A stretch of 64,000 bases of DNA, from assembly GCA_039621445.1 (NCBI GenBank), contig CP154954.1, forward strand, positions 16,448,140-16,512,139. Reading direction: 5' to 3'. The notes beneath the pieces were generated by a model, which was not told the DNA's origin, made no database searches, and saw nothing but the letters and a program-made list of their open reading frames with translations. Within the stretch, counting starts at the first letter, position 1. Every line of letters begins with the position of its first letter. Positions 34,191 through 45,394 of the stretch are shown here, in pieces. A program made the translations under genes and the position numbers. Origin of the DNA: Euglena gracilis (lineage: Eukaryota > Euglenida > Euglenophyceae > Euglenales).

Positions 34191-34332
34191 CCTCTGCGGA
34201 GCCCCCGTGGAGGCTCCGCAGAGGATCTGGGTAACCAGTCTCCACAGAGGCTCCGCGAAGGCTCCGTGGGTACAAACAACCAGCCTCCACAGCGGTTCCT
34301 CAGAGGCTCCGCGGAGGCTCAGGTAACCAATT
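34191..34332. repeat. GGAGGCTCCGC palindromic repeat
   Basis: CCTCTGCGGAGCC (34,191-34,203) pairs perfectly with GGCTCCGCAGAGG (34,212-34,224). The next 110 bp contain three further diverged GAGGCTCCGC blocks, each preceded or followed by GGTAACCA. Encoded peptides on the minus strand repeat GAFAEPLWRLV-like units. Related pieces occur in both copies of the segmental duplication (about 25,468-25,510 and 62,237-62,295). Confidence 0.8.
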
Positions 34333-34743
34333 TGCCAGAGCATGGCAAGACACATGGAAATGAACGGGAAAATCTCAAAAAAAAATGGAACGCAAAAAGA
34401 CATTTGAGCCTCACCGTGCACAGAGTAGTGATGCCATTTTTGTTCTGGGGGGGCATCCCCTCCCCCAGACGAGGCCGGTGTCAAAAAATGACGCCAAAAA
34501 AGGAGCCAACAAAAAGTGAATTGTATGCCAAAAACTTGGCATTCAATGAGGTCCAAGTGTGAGGTGACAGGGGGGGGTGGCAAGGAAGCGGTATGTGTGG
34601 GGTGGCAGCAGGGGGGGGATGTGGGGTGTGGGGGGGTGGAGGGGGGGGGTACTGTGGGTGCACCACTTCACGTCATCTCTCACTTTGAGATTGAAAATTT
34701 TAGCACTTCGAGCCAAAAACAAAATAACAACAAACCCGCCCCC
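34333..34743. other. Unassigned, G-rich
   Basis: No gene recognised. G runs dominate at 34,570-34,655. Confidence 0.5.
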
Positions 34744-35127
34744 AAAAAGGCTGAGGGATGATGCCCCAGGGCAAATTATAAGCCGAAAAATACTGCACAC
34801 ACACGCATACGAACATTACTCCCGTTTGATAAATCTTTTCTGTGGAATTTTCGATACTGCGGGCAAAAATCACAAACTTTCGATCGAGGAGGGGAGGTGT
34901 GGGAGGTCGATGCTGCTGGTTTCTTTCAGGTTCGGTCACACAAATGAGCGACCCTGAAAAGCATTGGCGGGCGCGGGGCCCATTTTCCCTTCGAAACAGC
35001 CAACCTTTGCCATCGCTCCCCAACCATTTACCAAGCTCAAAAACGATGCCTTGGGTCGTTAACACTCGGAGAACAGGAAAAAAGGCCGAGAAATGATGCC
35101 CCAGGGCCCATTATAAGCCGACAATAT
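34744..35127 (+). repeat. About 50-bp direct repeats flanking 283 bp
   Basis: AAAAAGGCTGAGGGATGATG and the following CCCCAGGGCAAATTATAAGCC (34,744-34,794) recur with seven or so changes at 35,078-35,127. The 283 bp between hold no ORF of note. This could be a short element bounded by direct repeats or a local duplication. Confidence 0.55.
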
Positions 35128-35157
35128 TATAAGCCGACAATATTATAAGCCGACAAT
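35110..35157 (+). repeat. 16-bp tandem repeat, three units
   Basis: ATTATAAGCCGACAAT occurs three times in a row without error. A related single unit is at about 34,775, inside the upstream member of the direct repeat, so the expansion happened after that duplication. Confidence 0.95.
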
Positions 35158-36472
35158 CCTGAACGTAACCCAAACCCTAGCTCAAACCAAACCCCAACCT
35201 GAACCCTTAAACCAGGGCCCCACCTGCTGGTGAGGTCCTGGCGTGGTCAATTGCCCTTTTTCTGCAGTGGAAAGCAATACTCTTCCATTCACTTGCAAAT
35301 TTTCTTCCGTTTTGCACTCATTTTTTCCATTCTTGGAAGAGTTTTGCATTTGCATGGTTTTTTGTCTTTGTCCCTTTAATTCTTTTTCCCCAATTCTCTC
35401 ATTTTTTCATTTTTAAATGAAATTTTTCTTTGCATTTTTTCAGCACACTTTTGCACGCTTTTTTCCCTGAAGACGTCCAAAAGACAGATACAGACACTCA
35501 GACACACATATTGACAAACAAAAATACATCCAGGCAGAGATGGGAAAATCCGTGATATTTTTTTGCGGAGAGAAACTGGTCAAAACAGCATTCATTCATT
35601 CATTCATTCATTTCATAAAAACTGCAAAAAAAATCAGCTAATTGAGATTTTGCAACTACAAAAAATCTTCAGAGTCCCCTCACAGAGCTGGGGAGCTTCA
35701 TAGATCAGAGCTACAATGGGGAGTTGGCGCCCTCACCATAACTAAAATGTATTGCACGTGTTGAGAGCTGCCCTAGATTCACCCAATATAAAGATTGTGG
35801 GTGCGACATGGCTCAGCGGAAGGATAAGACTCCATGGCAGCAACCATCCTGTAGCAGCGGTTGCCGACTTCTGCTGGCAATCAGGGATGGGACAATCCAA
35901 AAGCAAGAGCAGACCCTGAAATAAACGAGGAGAGTGGGGCAACCTGTGAATGTCCAATGCTCTCAGGCAATTGGGCTCCTTCAGTAACTCCCAATTTGTT
36001 TCTTGTATATCCTTGTATAAAATCCTTGTGTACAGATGAAAATTCTTAACATATTCAATAAATCTACAGTGTGCCCGGTAAATATCAATTTTCGGGAAAT
36101 TGTCACCTGTCAAATCAGTGAGTACGGAGGGAGGTGACAGGTCCCTATAAAGATAGGTCAGCGGTGCAGTGCTAGAAGCCACATTCTCCCGGGGAGTCCA
36201 GGTAGCCAACACAAAAATCCGAAAATGTGGTTTTTCCACACATTTGCGATCAGCAGCCAAAGAAATTCAAGCAATTTTTTTCGACTCGGGAAGTGTGATT
36301 TTTCGACAAGAATGTGAAAAATCTCAAAAGCATATAGGTTACAGGTCTGCGGATGAACCAGGTTTTGAATAGTGCTGAGCTCTTAATAAGCGCTCACCCA
36401 CCCCTTCATTGACACCCCCATATAAACCGGCCCACTCCATGGAGCTCTGTTTACTGAAATGCAAAGGTTTTG
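35158..36472. other. Unassigned sequence with TIR-like half-site
   Basis: Contains an (ATTC)n run at 35,589-35,613 and a minus-strand open frame of 172 codons (35,742-36,260) with moderately protein-like content (DIYRAHCRFIEYVKNFHLY) but no family match. At 36,198-36,215 CAGGTAGCCAACACAAAAAT resembles the Tc1-like element's terminus (one mismatch in the first 19 nt), which may be a relic end of a related element. A TGTCACCT..AGGTGACA inverted repeat lies near 36,100-36,145. Confidence 0.4.
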
Positions 36473-38025
36473 TGCCCGAAACAGGGCGCCGGGGGGTGGA
36501 AACCCACTAATTTTTGGCTCAAAATACACCTTTTCCGGGTCTGGGGAGCCAAAAAAACAGCGCTTTGAGCGAAAAAAATTTTCGATTTTTTTCGTGTTTT
36601 TTGACCCGAAAATGACCAACAGTGGGTTGACGGCCCAAGACGGGGCGCTGGCGGGTGGAAAAAACGCTCATTTTTCGGCCCAAAAACAGTTTATCTGGGT
36701 CCAGGAGGCCAAAAAACATCGCTTCGAGCAAAAAAATTTTTCGATTTTTTTTCGACTTTTTTGACCCGAAAATGACCAAAAATCAATGGGTTGGCGGCCC
36801 AAAACGGGGTGCTGGCGGGTCGAAAAACGCTCATTTTCGGCCCAAAAACAGTTTTTCTGGGTCCGGGAGGCCAAAAAAACAGCGTTTCGGGCCAAAATTA
36901 TCACGGTTTTCACGGTCTACCCAGGGGGGGGGCAGGGGGGGTGTTGGACCCCCTTTTCCCTGGTGCTAAGCTTCGCTCTTACTCTAAAGAGATAAGAGCT
37001 CAGCGACCAGGGTGTGACGTAGAGCTGAGCACTTTGGGAGACTACCCCGGCGTCCCAGCCCGGCCCGGCCCGGCCCGGCCCGGCCCGGCCCGACTGCGGC
37101 CCTGTGGCCCGTCGATGCCCCGCCCAACCTGGCCAACGCCTCGGCGGCCCAGCCCGGGCTGGGGACGGGGGTTGTTTTTGAGCTCGTTTTCGGCTCAAAA
37201 ACACCTTTTCTGGTCAAAAAACATGGTTTTGGACAAAATTTTTCGAATTTTTCCGACTTTTTGACCCAAAATGGCCAATTCCACCGGCCGGGGGGTCCGC
37301 TCGGAAAATTTTTTTCGCTCAAAAACACTTTTTTTGGTGTTCTAAAGTGAAAAAAAAAGTTTTTGAGCGAAAAAAAAATTCAAAATTATGGATCCCGACC
37401 TGCCTCCCGACGCCCAGCCGCCCTCACAGCGCCCGCAGGGGTCTCCGAATACCCTCACTGGCCCAAAATCACACATCCAGGCCCCGGGATCCCCAAAAAC
37501 GGTCACCCCCCCCCTAAACCTCATGCCCTGGTTTGGGTCCCACTTCCTTGTCTAGCCCAAGATGGCCAATTTATGGTTTCGGGCCCCAAAGAGGCCCGAA
37601 ATGGCCAAAACTGGCAAAACCATAAAACAGCCGTATCTCGGGCTAGGCGAGGAGTTGGCCCAAACCGCAAATATCGGTGGATAGGGCGTCCCAAAGTTGT
37701 GGAATGACGTCCTCTTTACTTTTTCTCAACTCCGCAGCGTTTTTGAAGTATTTTGAATTTTTCGATTTTTTGACCCCAGAATGACCCTGAAATTTTCCCG
37801 GAAAAAAAACGGTATACAACTTTTTTGCTCGGGGCATATCTCCGGACTGGTGTGGAGTTGCGGGTAACCCAAGGGCTCTGGAGAAACCAGGATCGTCCCC
37901 TAACCTATTGGCTATTCACTTTGGGGGCCAGGAAATCCAATCACATCGATAATCCTCGGGGGTCCGTGCCCACCCAGGGAGGGGGGGGGCGGGGGGGCGG
38001 GGGCGGACCCCCCCTCCGGCCCCGG
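36473..38025. repeat. Satellite segment S1 (hairpin modules inverted)
   Basis: Three forward monomers, the P module at 36,964-37,092, further monomer pieces, then the A/T hairpin (37,316-37,367) and the CTCCTCG hairpin module (about 37,530-37,790) in the orientation opposite to that of later segments. Sequence divergence from the rest is highest here, as expected at an array edge. Confidence 0.8.
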
Positions 38026-38673
38026 TGGTAAGCTTCGCTCTTACTCTAAAGAGATAAGAACTCAGCGACCAGGGTGTGACGTAGAGCTGAGCTCTTTGGA
38101 AAACCACCCCAGCCCGGCGTCGGCACGGCCCGGCGGCACGGCCCGGCGGCCCGGCTCGGCCGGCGGCCCAGCCTGGGCCGGGGCCGGGCTGTTGAAAAAC
38201 ACTCATTTTCGGCTCAAAAACACTTTGGCCAGGTCCAGGAGGCCAAAAAACATCGCTTTGGGCAAAAAGATTTTTTTCGACTTTTTTGACCCGAAAATGG
38301 CCCAAAGTCCATTGGTTTCGGGCCTAAAATGGGGGGCCGGGGACACAAAAACGCTCCCCCACCCCATGCCCCTCCTGGCTGGGGCCCGCCCCGCCCCTGC
38401 CCAGTGGACTTAGCCATTTTTGGGTCAAAAAAGTCGAAAAAAATTCGAAATTTTTTTTGCCCAAAACCATGTTTTTTGACCCCGCGGACCCGAAAAAAGT
38501 ATTTTTGGGCCAAAAATGGGTCCGGGTTGGAAATTTTTTTTTGCTCAAAAAACACTTTTTTTGATGTTCTAAAGTGAAAAAAAGTGTTTTTGAGCAAAAA
38601 AAAATTCAAAATTTGGGTCCCGACCTGCCTCCCGACCCCCCAAGACCATCCACCCTGGGACCCCCCGCAGGGC

Positions 38674-39262
38674 CCCGACTAAGAGGCTGGAAAACTATGG
38701 CTGGCTGGAAAAAAGCCGCTGGCTGACGGCCCATAGCTGGAACTGATCCTTGACAACTGCTCTCCGACACATTTTCGCCCATTGTTGTACCCCTAAAAGT
38801 GTGAAATCCGTTAACATTCAGCCGCCGGGCTGCAAACTCTGAATATTTTTCAGTGTAGGAAGAACAATGGTTTGCAAAACCACAAAATGCACGAAGACCA
38901 GTAATTGTTTTGGGGTAGCTGCCCTTTTTTCCACAACCAACATTTTGCCGAAGGAAGGTTTCCTTCGGCTGTCTTTCAAAATGTGGCCCAAAAACTCAAC
39001 CTCCTTCTGGAAAAATTTGCACTTCGAAAATCTGGCGCCCCATTTCTTTTCACGGAGCAAATCCAAAATGGTGCGAATTTCAAAATCATGCCTTCTCAAA
39101 AGTTGTTCCACCGCACACAAATTTGTTTGGGGGGAATTTTCATGAGAATATCATCGATATAGCCATCGGCGATTTCTCGTGCGGGGGCAAGTGCCGATTC
39201 CAAATTCCTTTGACAATATTGCACACCGTTTTTCCAACCCATTACAACCACATTGTTCCCGA
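38674..39262 (-). mobile_element. Ty3/gypsy fragment inserted in satellite
   Basis: The foreign segment is 38,679-39,257 (579 bp). CCCGA precedes it (38,674-38,678) and follows it (39,258-39,262), and the satellite motif interrupted on the left resumes exactly on the right (CCCGAATACCCAAAAATGG, the reverse of the usual satellite sequence). The 5-bp repeat fits a retroelement-type insertion, but no LTRs, gag, protease or integrase are present, so this is a partial copy or a captured fragment. Left of the RT frame, 38,679-38,817 has no coding match. Confidence 0.75.
38818..39255 (-). pseudogene. Ty3/gypsy reverse-transcriptase fragment
   Basis: The 5' part reads GWKNGVQYCQRNLES, then EIADGYIDDILM with the YxDD catalytic motif. 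After a frameshift near 39,100-39,120 the next frame gives VEQLLRRHDFEIRTILDLL, then KCKFFQKEVEFLGHIL, the hallmark of the Ty3/gypsy RT thumb and connection region. About 140 residues of the roughly 250-residue RT domain remain, with no start and an eroded 3' end (TPKQLLVFVHFVVLQTIV). Inactive. Confidence 0.9.
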
Positions 39263-39935
39263 ATACCCAAAAATGGCCCAAAATCGCACAACCAGACCCC
39301 GGGAACCTCAAAAAAAACGGTCAACCCCCCCCCTAAACCTCAGGGTTGACCCCTTGGTTTGGGTCCCAACTCCTCGTCTAGCCCGAGATACGGCCAATTT
39401 ACGGTTTAACGCCCCCCGAAATGGCCAAAACTTGCTAAAATAGACCAAAAACACCAAAACGGCCGTATCTCAGGCTAGGCGAGGAGTTGGCCCAAACCAC
39501 GCATACCAATCGATCGGGCGTCCCAAAGTTGTGGAAGGAGGTCCTCTTTAATTTTCCTCAACTCCGCAGCGTTTTTGAGATATTTTGAATTTTTCGATTT
39601 TTTGACCCCAACCTTTTTTGCCCAAAGGCACGTGTTTTTGCCTCCCAGACCCAGAAAAACTGTTTTTGACCCAAAAATGACCCTGCAATTTCCCCGGAAA
39701 AAAAAGACGGTAGACAACTTTTTTGCTCGGGCATATCTCCGGACTGGCGGGGAGTTGGGGTAACCCAAGGGCTCTGGAGAAACTAGGGATCGTCCCCTAA
39801 CCTATTGGCTATTCACTTTGGGGGCCAGGAAATCCAATCACATCAATAATCCTCGGGGGTCCTTGCCTACCCAGGGAGGGGGGGGCGGGGGGCGGGGGGG
39901 GCGGGGGGGGGTCGGACCCGCCCCCCTCCGGCCCC

Positions 39936-40050
39936 GGTGATAAGCTTCGCTCTTACTCTAAAGAGATAAGAGCTCAGCGGCCAGGGTGTGACGTAGAGCT
40001 GAGCTCTTTGGGAGACCACCCTGGCCCGGCCCGGCCCGGCCCGGCCGGCG
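39936..40050 (+). repeat. Representative P module
   Basis: Ten copies (starts about 36,964, 38,026, 39,936, 43,822, 48,796, 51,243, 55,695, 57,225, 58,941, 60,484). Each has a small hairpin GCTCTTA..TAAGAGC, then GAGCTCAGC directly followed by GGCCAGGGTG, then GCTGAGCTC and CACCCTGGCC, so two 9-10 bp inverted repeats interleave. A GGCCC microsatellite of varying length follows. It is non-coding; the recurrent SSALRHTL-type peptides are by-products. Confidence 0.8.
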
Positions 40051-43000
40051 GCTCGGCGGCCCAACCCAGGCCGGGGACGGGGTTGAAAAACACTCATTTT
40101 CGGGTCAAAAACACCCTTTCCTGGGTCTGGGAGGCAAAAACACGTGGTTTTGGGTAAAAAAAAATTCGATTTTTTTTGGCTTTTTTGACCGGAAAATTAC
40201 CCAAAGTCCAAAGGATTCGGTCCAAAAACGGGGTGCTGGCGGGTCGAGTGGCGCTCATTTTTTTTTCGGCTCAAAAACACTTTTTCCGGGTCCGGGAGGC
40301 CAAAAAACATCATTTCGGGCAAAAAAAATTTGATTTTTTTCGACCTTTTTGACCCGGTTTTGACCCAAAGTCCTTAAGATTTGGGCCCAAACCGGGGCTG
40401 GCGGGTCATTTTTTGCTAAAACGCTCATTTTTTGGCTCAAAAACAGTTTTTCCGGGTCCGGGAGGCCAAAAAAACATGGTTTTGGGCGAAAAAAAAAATT
40501 GATTTTTTTCGACTTTTTTTGGCCGAAAACGGCTAAGTGGGGATTGCAGGTCATTTTGGGGTCAAAAAATCGAAAAATTCAAAATGTCTCGAAAACGCTG
40601 CGGAGTTGAAAAAAAGTAAAGAGGACCGCCTTCCACAACGCCCGATCGATCGGTATGCGCGGTTTGGGCCAACTCCTCGCCTAGCCCGAGATACGGTCGT
40701 TTTGTGGTTTTGGGCCAGTTTTGCCAGTTTTGGCCATTTCGGGCCTGTTCGAGGCCCGAAACCGTAAATTGGCCGTATCTCGTTGGGACCCAAACCAGGG
40801 GGTCAATCATGAGGTTTGGGGGGGGGGTTGACCGTTTTTTGAGGTTCCCGGGGTCTGGTTGTGCGATTTTGGGCCAGTTTTGGGTAGCGGGTAGCGGGTA
40901 GCGAGGGGGGGTTGGCAGGCAGGTTGGGACCTAAAATTTTGAAAAAAATTTTCCCTCAAAAACACTTTTTTTCACTTTAGAACATCAAAAAAAGTGTTCT
41001 CGAGCCAAAAAAATTAAACCGACCCGGACCCCCGCCCCCCGGCTGTGCCCCCCCCCCTCCCGGCCGGTGGATGTAGCCATTTTTGGGTCAAAAAGTCGAA
41101 AAAATTCGAAAAAAATTTCAGGGTCATTTTGGGGTCAAAAAAAATCGAAAAATTCAAAATATCTCGAAGACGCGGAGTTGAGATAAAATAAAGAGGAACT
41201 CATTCCACAACTTTGGGACGCCCGTTCGATCGGTATGCACGGTTTGGGCCAACTCCTCGCCTAGCCCGAGTTACGCCCGTTTTGTGGTTTTGGGCCAGTT
41301 TTGCCAGTTTTGGCCATTTCGGGCCCGTTCGGGGCCCGAAACCGTAAATTGGCTATATCTCGGACTGGACGAGGAGTTGGGACCCAAACCAGGGGGTCAA
41401 TCCTGAGGTTTAGGGGGGGGGGGTTAACCGTTTTTTGAGGTTCCCGGGGTCTGGTTGTGCGATTTTGGGCCATTTTTGGGTATTCGGGGACCCCGGCGGC
41501 TCGGCGGCCCAACCCAGGCCGGGACGGGGTTGAAAAACACTCATTTTCGTCAAAAACACCCTTTCCTGGGTCTGGGAGGCAAAAACACGTGGTTTTGGGT
41601 AAAAAAAAATTTCGATTTTTTTTTGACTTTTTTGACCGGAAAATGACCCAAAGTCCAAAGGATTCGGGCCAAAAACGGGGTGCTGGCGGGTCGAGTGGCG
41701 CTCATTTTCGGCTCAAAAACACTTTTTCCGGGTCCGGGAGGCCAAAAAACATCATTTCGGGCAAAAATGTTTTTGATTTTTTTCGACCTTTTTGACCCGG
41801 TTTTGACCCAAAGTCCTTAAGATTTGGGCCCAAACCGGGGCTGGCGGGTCAAAAAACGCTCATTTTTTTTATTTTTTATTTTTTTGGCTCAAAAACAGTT
41901 TTTCTGGGTCCGGGAGGCCAAAAAAACATGGTTTTGGGCGAAAAAAAAAATTCGATTTTTTTCGACTTTTTTTGGCCGAAAACAGCTAAGTGGGGATTGC
42001 AGGTCATTTTGGGGTCAAAAAATCGAAAAATTCAAAATGTCTCGAAAACGCTGCGGAGTTGAAAAAAAGTAAAGAGGACCGCCTTCCACAACGCCCGATC
42101 GATCGGTATGCACGGTTTGGGCCAACTCCTCGCCTAGCCCGAGATACGGTCGTTTTGTGGTTTTGGGCCAGTTTTGCCAGCTTTGGCCATTTCGGGCCTG
42201 TTCGAGGCCCGAAACCGTAAATTGGACGTATCTCGTTGGGACCCAAACCAGGGGGTCAATCATGAGGTTTGGGGGGGGGGGTGACCGTTTTTTGAGGTTC
42301 CCGGGGTCTGGTTGTGCGATTTTGGGCCAGTTTTGGGTACCCAGGGACCCCTGCTGGAGGGCGGCTGGGCGAGGGGTGGATGGCATGGCAGGCAGGTTGG
42401 GACCCAAAATTTTGAAAAAAAATTTTCCCTCAAAAACACTTTTTTTTCACTTTAGAACATCAAAAAAAGTGTTTTCGAGCCAAAAAAATTAAACCGACCC
42501 GGACCCCCCCCCCCGGCTGCGCCCGCCACCCCCCCCCCTGGCCGGTGGACGTAGCCATTTTTGGGTCAAAAAGTCGAAAAAATTCGAAAAAAATTTGCCC
42601 AAAACCATGTTTTTTGACCTCTTGGACCCGAAAGAAGTGCTTTCGAGCCGAAAATGAGCGTTTTTGGACCCCCGACCTCCGTTTTGGGCCCGAAACCAAT
42701 GGACGTTGGATCATTTTCATGTCAAAAAAAGAAAATTTCAGGGTCGTTTTGGGGTCAAAAAAAAATCGAAAAATTCAAAATATCTCGAAGACGCAGAGTT
42801 GAGATAAAATAAAGAGGAACTCATTCCACAACTTTGGGACGCCCGTTCGATCGGTTTGGGCCAACTCCTCGCCTAGCCCGAGTTACGCCCGTTTTGTGGT
42901 TTTGGGCCAGTTTTGCCAGCTTTGGCCATTTCGGGCCCGTTCGGGGCCCGAAACCGTAAATTGGCTATATCTCGGACTGGACGAGGAGTTGGGACCCAAA

Positions 43001-43821
43001 CCAGGGGGTCAATCCTGAGGTTCGGGGGGGGGGGGGGGTAACCGTTTTTTGAGGTTCCCGGGGTCTGGTTGTGCGATTTTGGGCCATTTTTGGGTATTCG
43101 GGGACCCCTGCGGGGGGTCCGTGGGCGGATGGGCTTGGGAGGTCGGGAGGCAGGTCGGGACCCAAAATTTTAAAAATTTTTTTTTGCTCAAAAACACTTT
43201 TCTTCACTTCACAACATCAAAAAAAAGTGTGTTTGAGCAAAAAAAATTACGACCCGGACTGCCCCCCCCATGCCCCCCCCCCCCGGCTGGGGCCCGCCCC
43301 GCTGGCCGGTGGTGAATTTAGCCATTTTTGGGTCAAAAAGTCGGAAAAATTCGAAAAAAAATATGCCCAAAACCATTTTTTTGACCTCTCGGACCCGAAA
43401 AAAGTGTTTTCGAGCCAAAAATGAGTGTTTTTCGACCCTCCAGCGCCCCGTTTTGGGCCGCCAAGCCATTGACTTTGGGTCAAAGCTGGGCCGAAAAAAA
43501 GTTGGGAAAAAGCGAAAAAATCTTTTTTGCCCAAAACCACGTGTTTTTGCCTCCCAGACCCAGAAAAACTGTTTTTGACCCAAAAATGACCAACTTTTTT
43601 GCTCGGGCATATCTCCGGACTGGCGGGGAGTTGGGGTAACCCAAGGGCTCTGGAGAAACTAGGGATCGTCCCCTAACCTATTGGCTATTCACTTTGGGGG
43701 CCAGGAAATCCAATCACATCAATAATCCTCGGGGGTCCTTGCCTACACAGGGAGGGGGGGGGCGGGGGGCGGGGGGGGGGGGGGGGGGGGGGGGGCCGGG
43801 CCGCCACCCTCCGGCCCCCGG
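39936..43821. repeat. Satellite segment S3
   Basis: P module at 39,936, forward monomers, hairpin modules at about 40,629 and 42,082 (type A) and 41,194 and 42,817 (type B), then inverted monomers. From about 41,190 onward it is nearly identical to 46,170-48,795, offset about 4,978 bp. Confidence 0.9.
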
Positions 43822-44837
43822 GGTAAGCGTCGCCCTTTCTCTAAAGAGATAAGAGCTCAGCGGCCAGGGTGTGACGTAGAGCTGAGCTCTTTGGGAGACC
43901 ACCCTGGCCCGGCCCGGCCCGGCCCGGCCGGCGGATCGGCGGCCCAACCCAGGCCGGGGACGGGGTTGAAAAACACTCATTTTCGGGTCAAAAACACCCT
44001 TTCCTGGGTCTGGGAGGCAAAAACACGTGGTTTTGGGTAAAAAAAAAATTCGATTTTTTTTGACTTTTTTGACCGGAAAATGACCCAAAGTCCAAAGGAT
44101 TCGGGCCAAAAATGGGGTGGGGTGCTGGCGGGTCGAGTGGCGCTCATTTTCGGCTCAAAAACACTTTTTCCGGGTCCGGGAGGCCAAAAAACATCATTTC
44201 GGGCAAAAATTTTTTTTGATTTTTTTCGACCTTTTTGACCCGGTTTTGACCCAAAGTCCTTAAGATTTGGGCCCAAACCGGGGCTGGCGGGTCAAAAAAC
44301 GCTCATTTTTTGGCTCAAAAACAGTTTTTCCGGGTCCGGGAGGCCAAAAAAACATGGTTTTGGGCGAAAAAAAAAATTGATTTTTTTCGACTTTTTTTGG
44401 CCGAAAACGGCTAAGTGGGGATTGCAGGTCATTTTGGGGTCAAAAAATAGAAAAATTCAAAATGTCTCGAAAACGCTGCGGAGTTGAAAAAAAGTAAAGA
44501 GGACCGCCTTCCACAACGCCCGATCGATCGGTATGCGCGGTTTGGGCCAACTCCTCGCCTAGCCCGAGATACGGTCGTTTTGTGGTTTTGGGCCAGTTTT
44601 GCCAGCTTTGGCCATTTCGGGCCTGTTCGAGGCCCGAAACCGTAAATTGGCCGTATCTCGTTGGGACCCAAACCAGGGGGTCAATCATGAGGTTTGGGGG
44701 GGGGGGTGACCGTTTTTTGAGGTTCCCGGGGTCTGGTTGTGCGATTTTGGGCCAGTTTTGGGTAGCGGGTAGCGGCTGGGCGAGGGGGGGTTGGCAGGCA
44801 GGTTGGGACCTAAAATTTTGAAAAAAATTTTCCCTCA

Positions 44838-44885
44838 AAAACACTTTTTTTCACTTTAGAACATCAAAAAAAGTGTTTTCGAGCC
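44838..44885. repeat. Representative A/T hairpin of the satellite
   Basis: TCAAAAACACTTTTTTT, loop CACTTTAGAACATC, then AAAAAAAGTGTTTTCGAG. About 17 copies exist (for example 37,316, 38,545, 40,951, 42,428, 43,188, 44,838, 45,798, 47,409, 48,163, 49,852, 50,609, 52,258, 53,418, 56,578, 58,289, 59,820). In the first two the loop is the reverse complement (GATGTTCTAAAGTG-like), so this segment is inverted there. Confidence 0.85.
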
Positions 44886-45244
44886 AAAAAAATTAAACCC
44901 CCCCAGCCCCCCGCCCCCCCGGGTGTTCCCCCCCCCCCCCCCGGCCGGTGGATGTAGCCATTTTTGGGTCAAAAAGTCGAAAAAATTCGAAAAAAAATTG
45001 CCCATGTTTTTTGACCTCCTGGACCCGAAAAAAGTGTTTTCGAGCCGAAAATGAGCGTTTTTGGACCCCCGGCCGTTTTCGGCCCGAAACCAATGGACGT
45101 TGGATCATTTTCATGTCAAAAAAGGAAAATTTCAGGGTCATTTTGGGGTCAAAAAAATCGAAAAATTCAAAATATCTCGAAGACGCGGAGTTGAGATAAA
45201 ATAAAGAGGAACTCATTCCACAACTTTGGGACGCCCGTTCGATC

Positions 45245-45394
45245 GGTTTGGGCCAACTCCTCGCCTAGCCCGAGTTACGCCCGTTTTGTGGTTTTGGGCC
45301 AGTTTTGCCAGCTTTGGCCATTTCGGGCCCGTTCGGGGCCCGAAACCGTAAATTGGCTATATCTCGGACTGGACGAGGAGTTGGGACCCAAACC
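45245..45394. repeat. Representative type-B hairpin module of the satellite
   Basis: Outer arms GGTTTGGGCCAACTCCTCGC.. (45,245-45,279) and ..GACGAGGAGTTGGGACCCAA (45,356-45,394) pair over about 30 of 35 positions. Inside is a perfect stem CGGGCCC-GTTCG-GGGCCCG (45,325-45,343). Type-A modules (for example 40,650-40,800) have CGGGCCT-GTTCG-AGGCCCG, a paired C:G to T:A change. The module occurs roughly 20 times across the array. Confidence 0.8.

Larger units (their letters stand above)
38026..39935. repeat. Satellite segment S2, with retroelement insertion
   Basis: Starts with a P module and again holds the hairpin modules inverted (A/T hairpin at 38,545-38,597; CTCCTCG module at about 39,263-39,610). 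It is split by the Ty3/gypsy fragment at 38,679-39,257. Confidence 0.8.

Noticed and set aside
39936-40050. P module read as a tRNA-derived SINE head (AGCTCAGCGGCCAG resembles a Pol III A box)
   Set aside because: No B box lies at the expected distance and no cloverleaf forms. The GTTCGAGGCC match to a B box is in a different module hundreds of bases away.
39936-40050. P module as an H-type pseudoknot or HDV-like ribozyme
   Set aside because: There is no loop between the first two strands for a 10-bp second stem, and the HDV-type core is absent. Mutually exclusive hairpins are more plausible.
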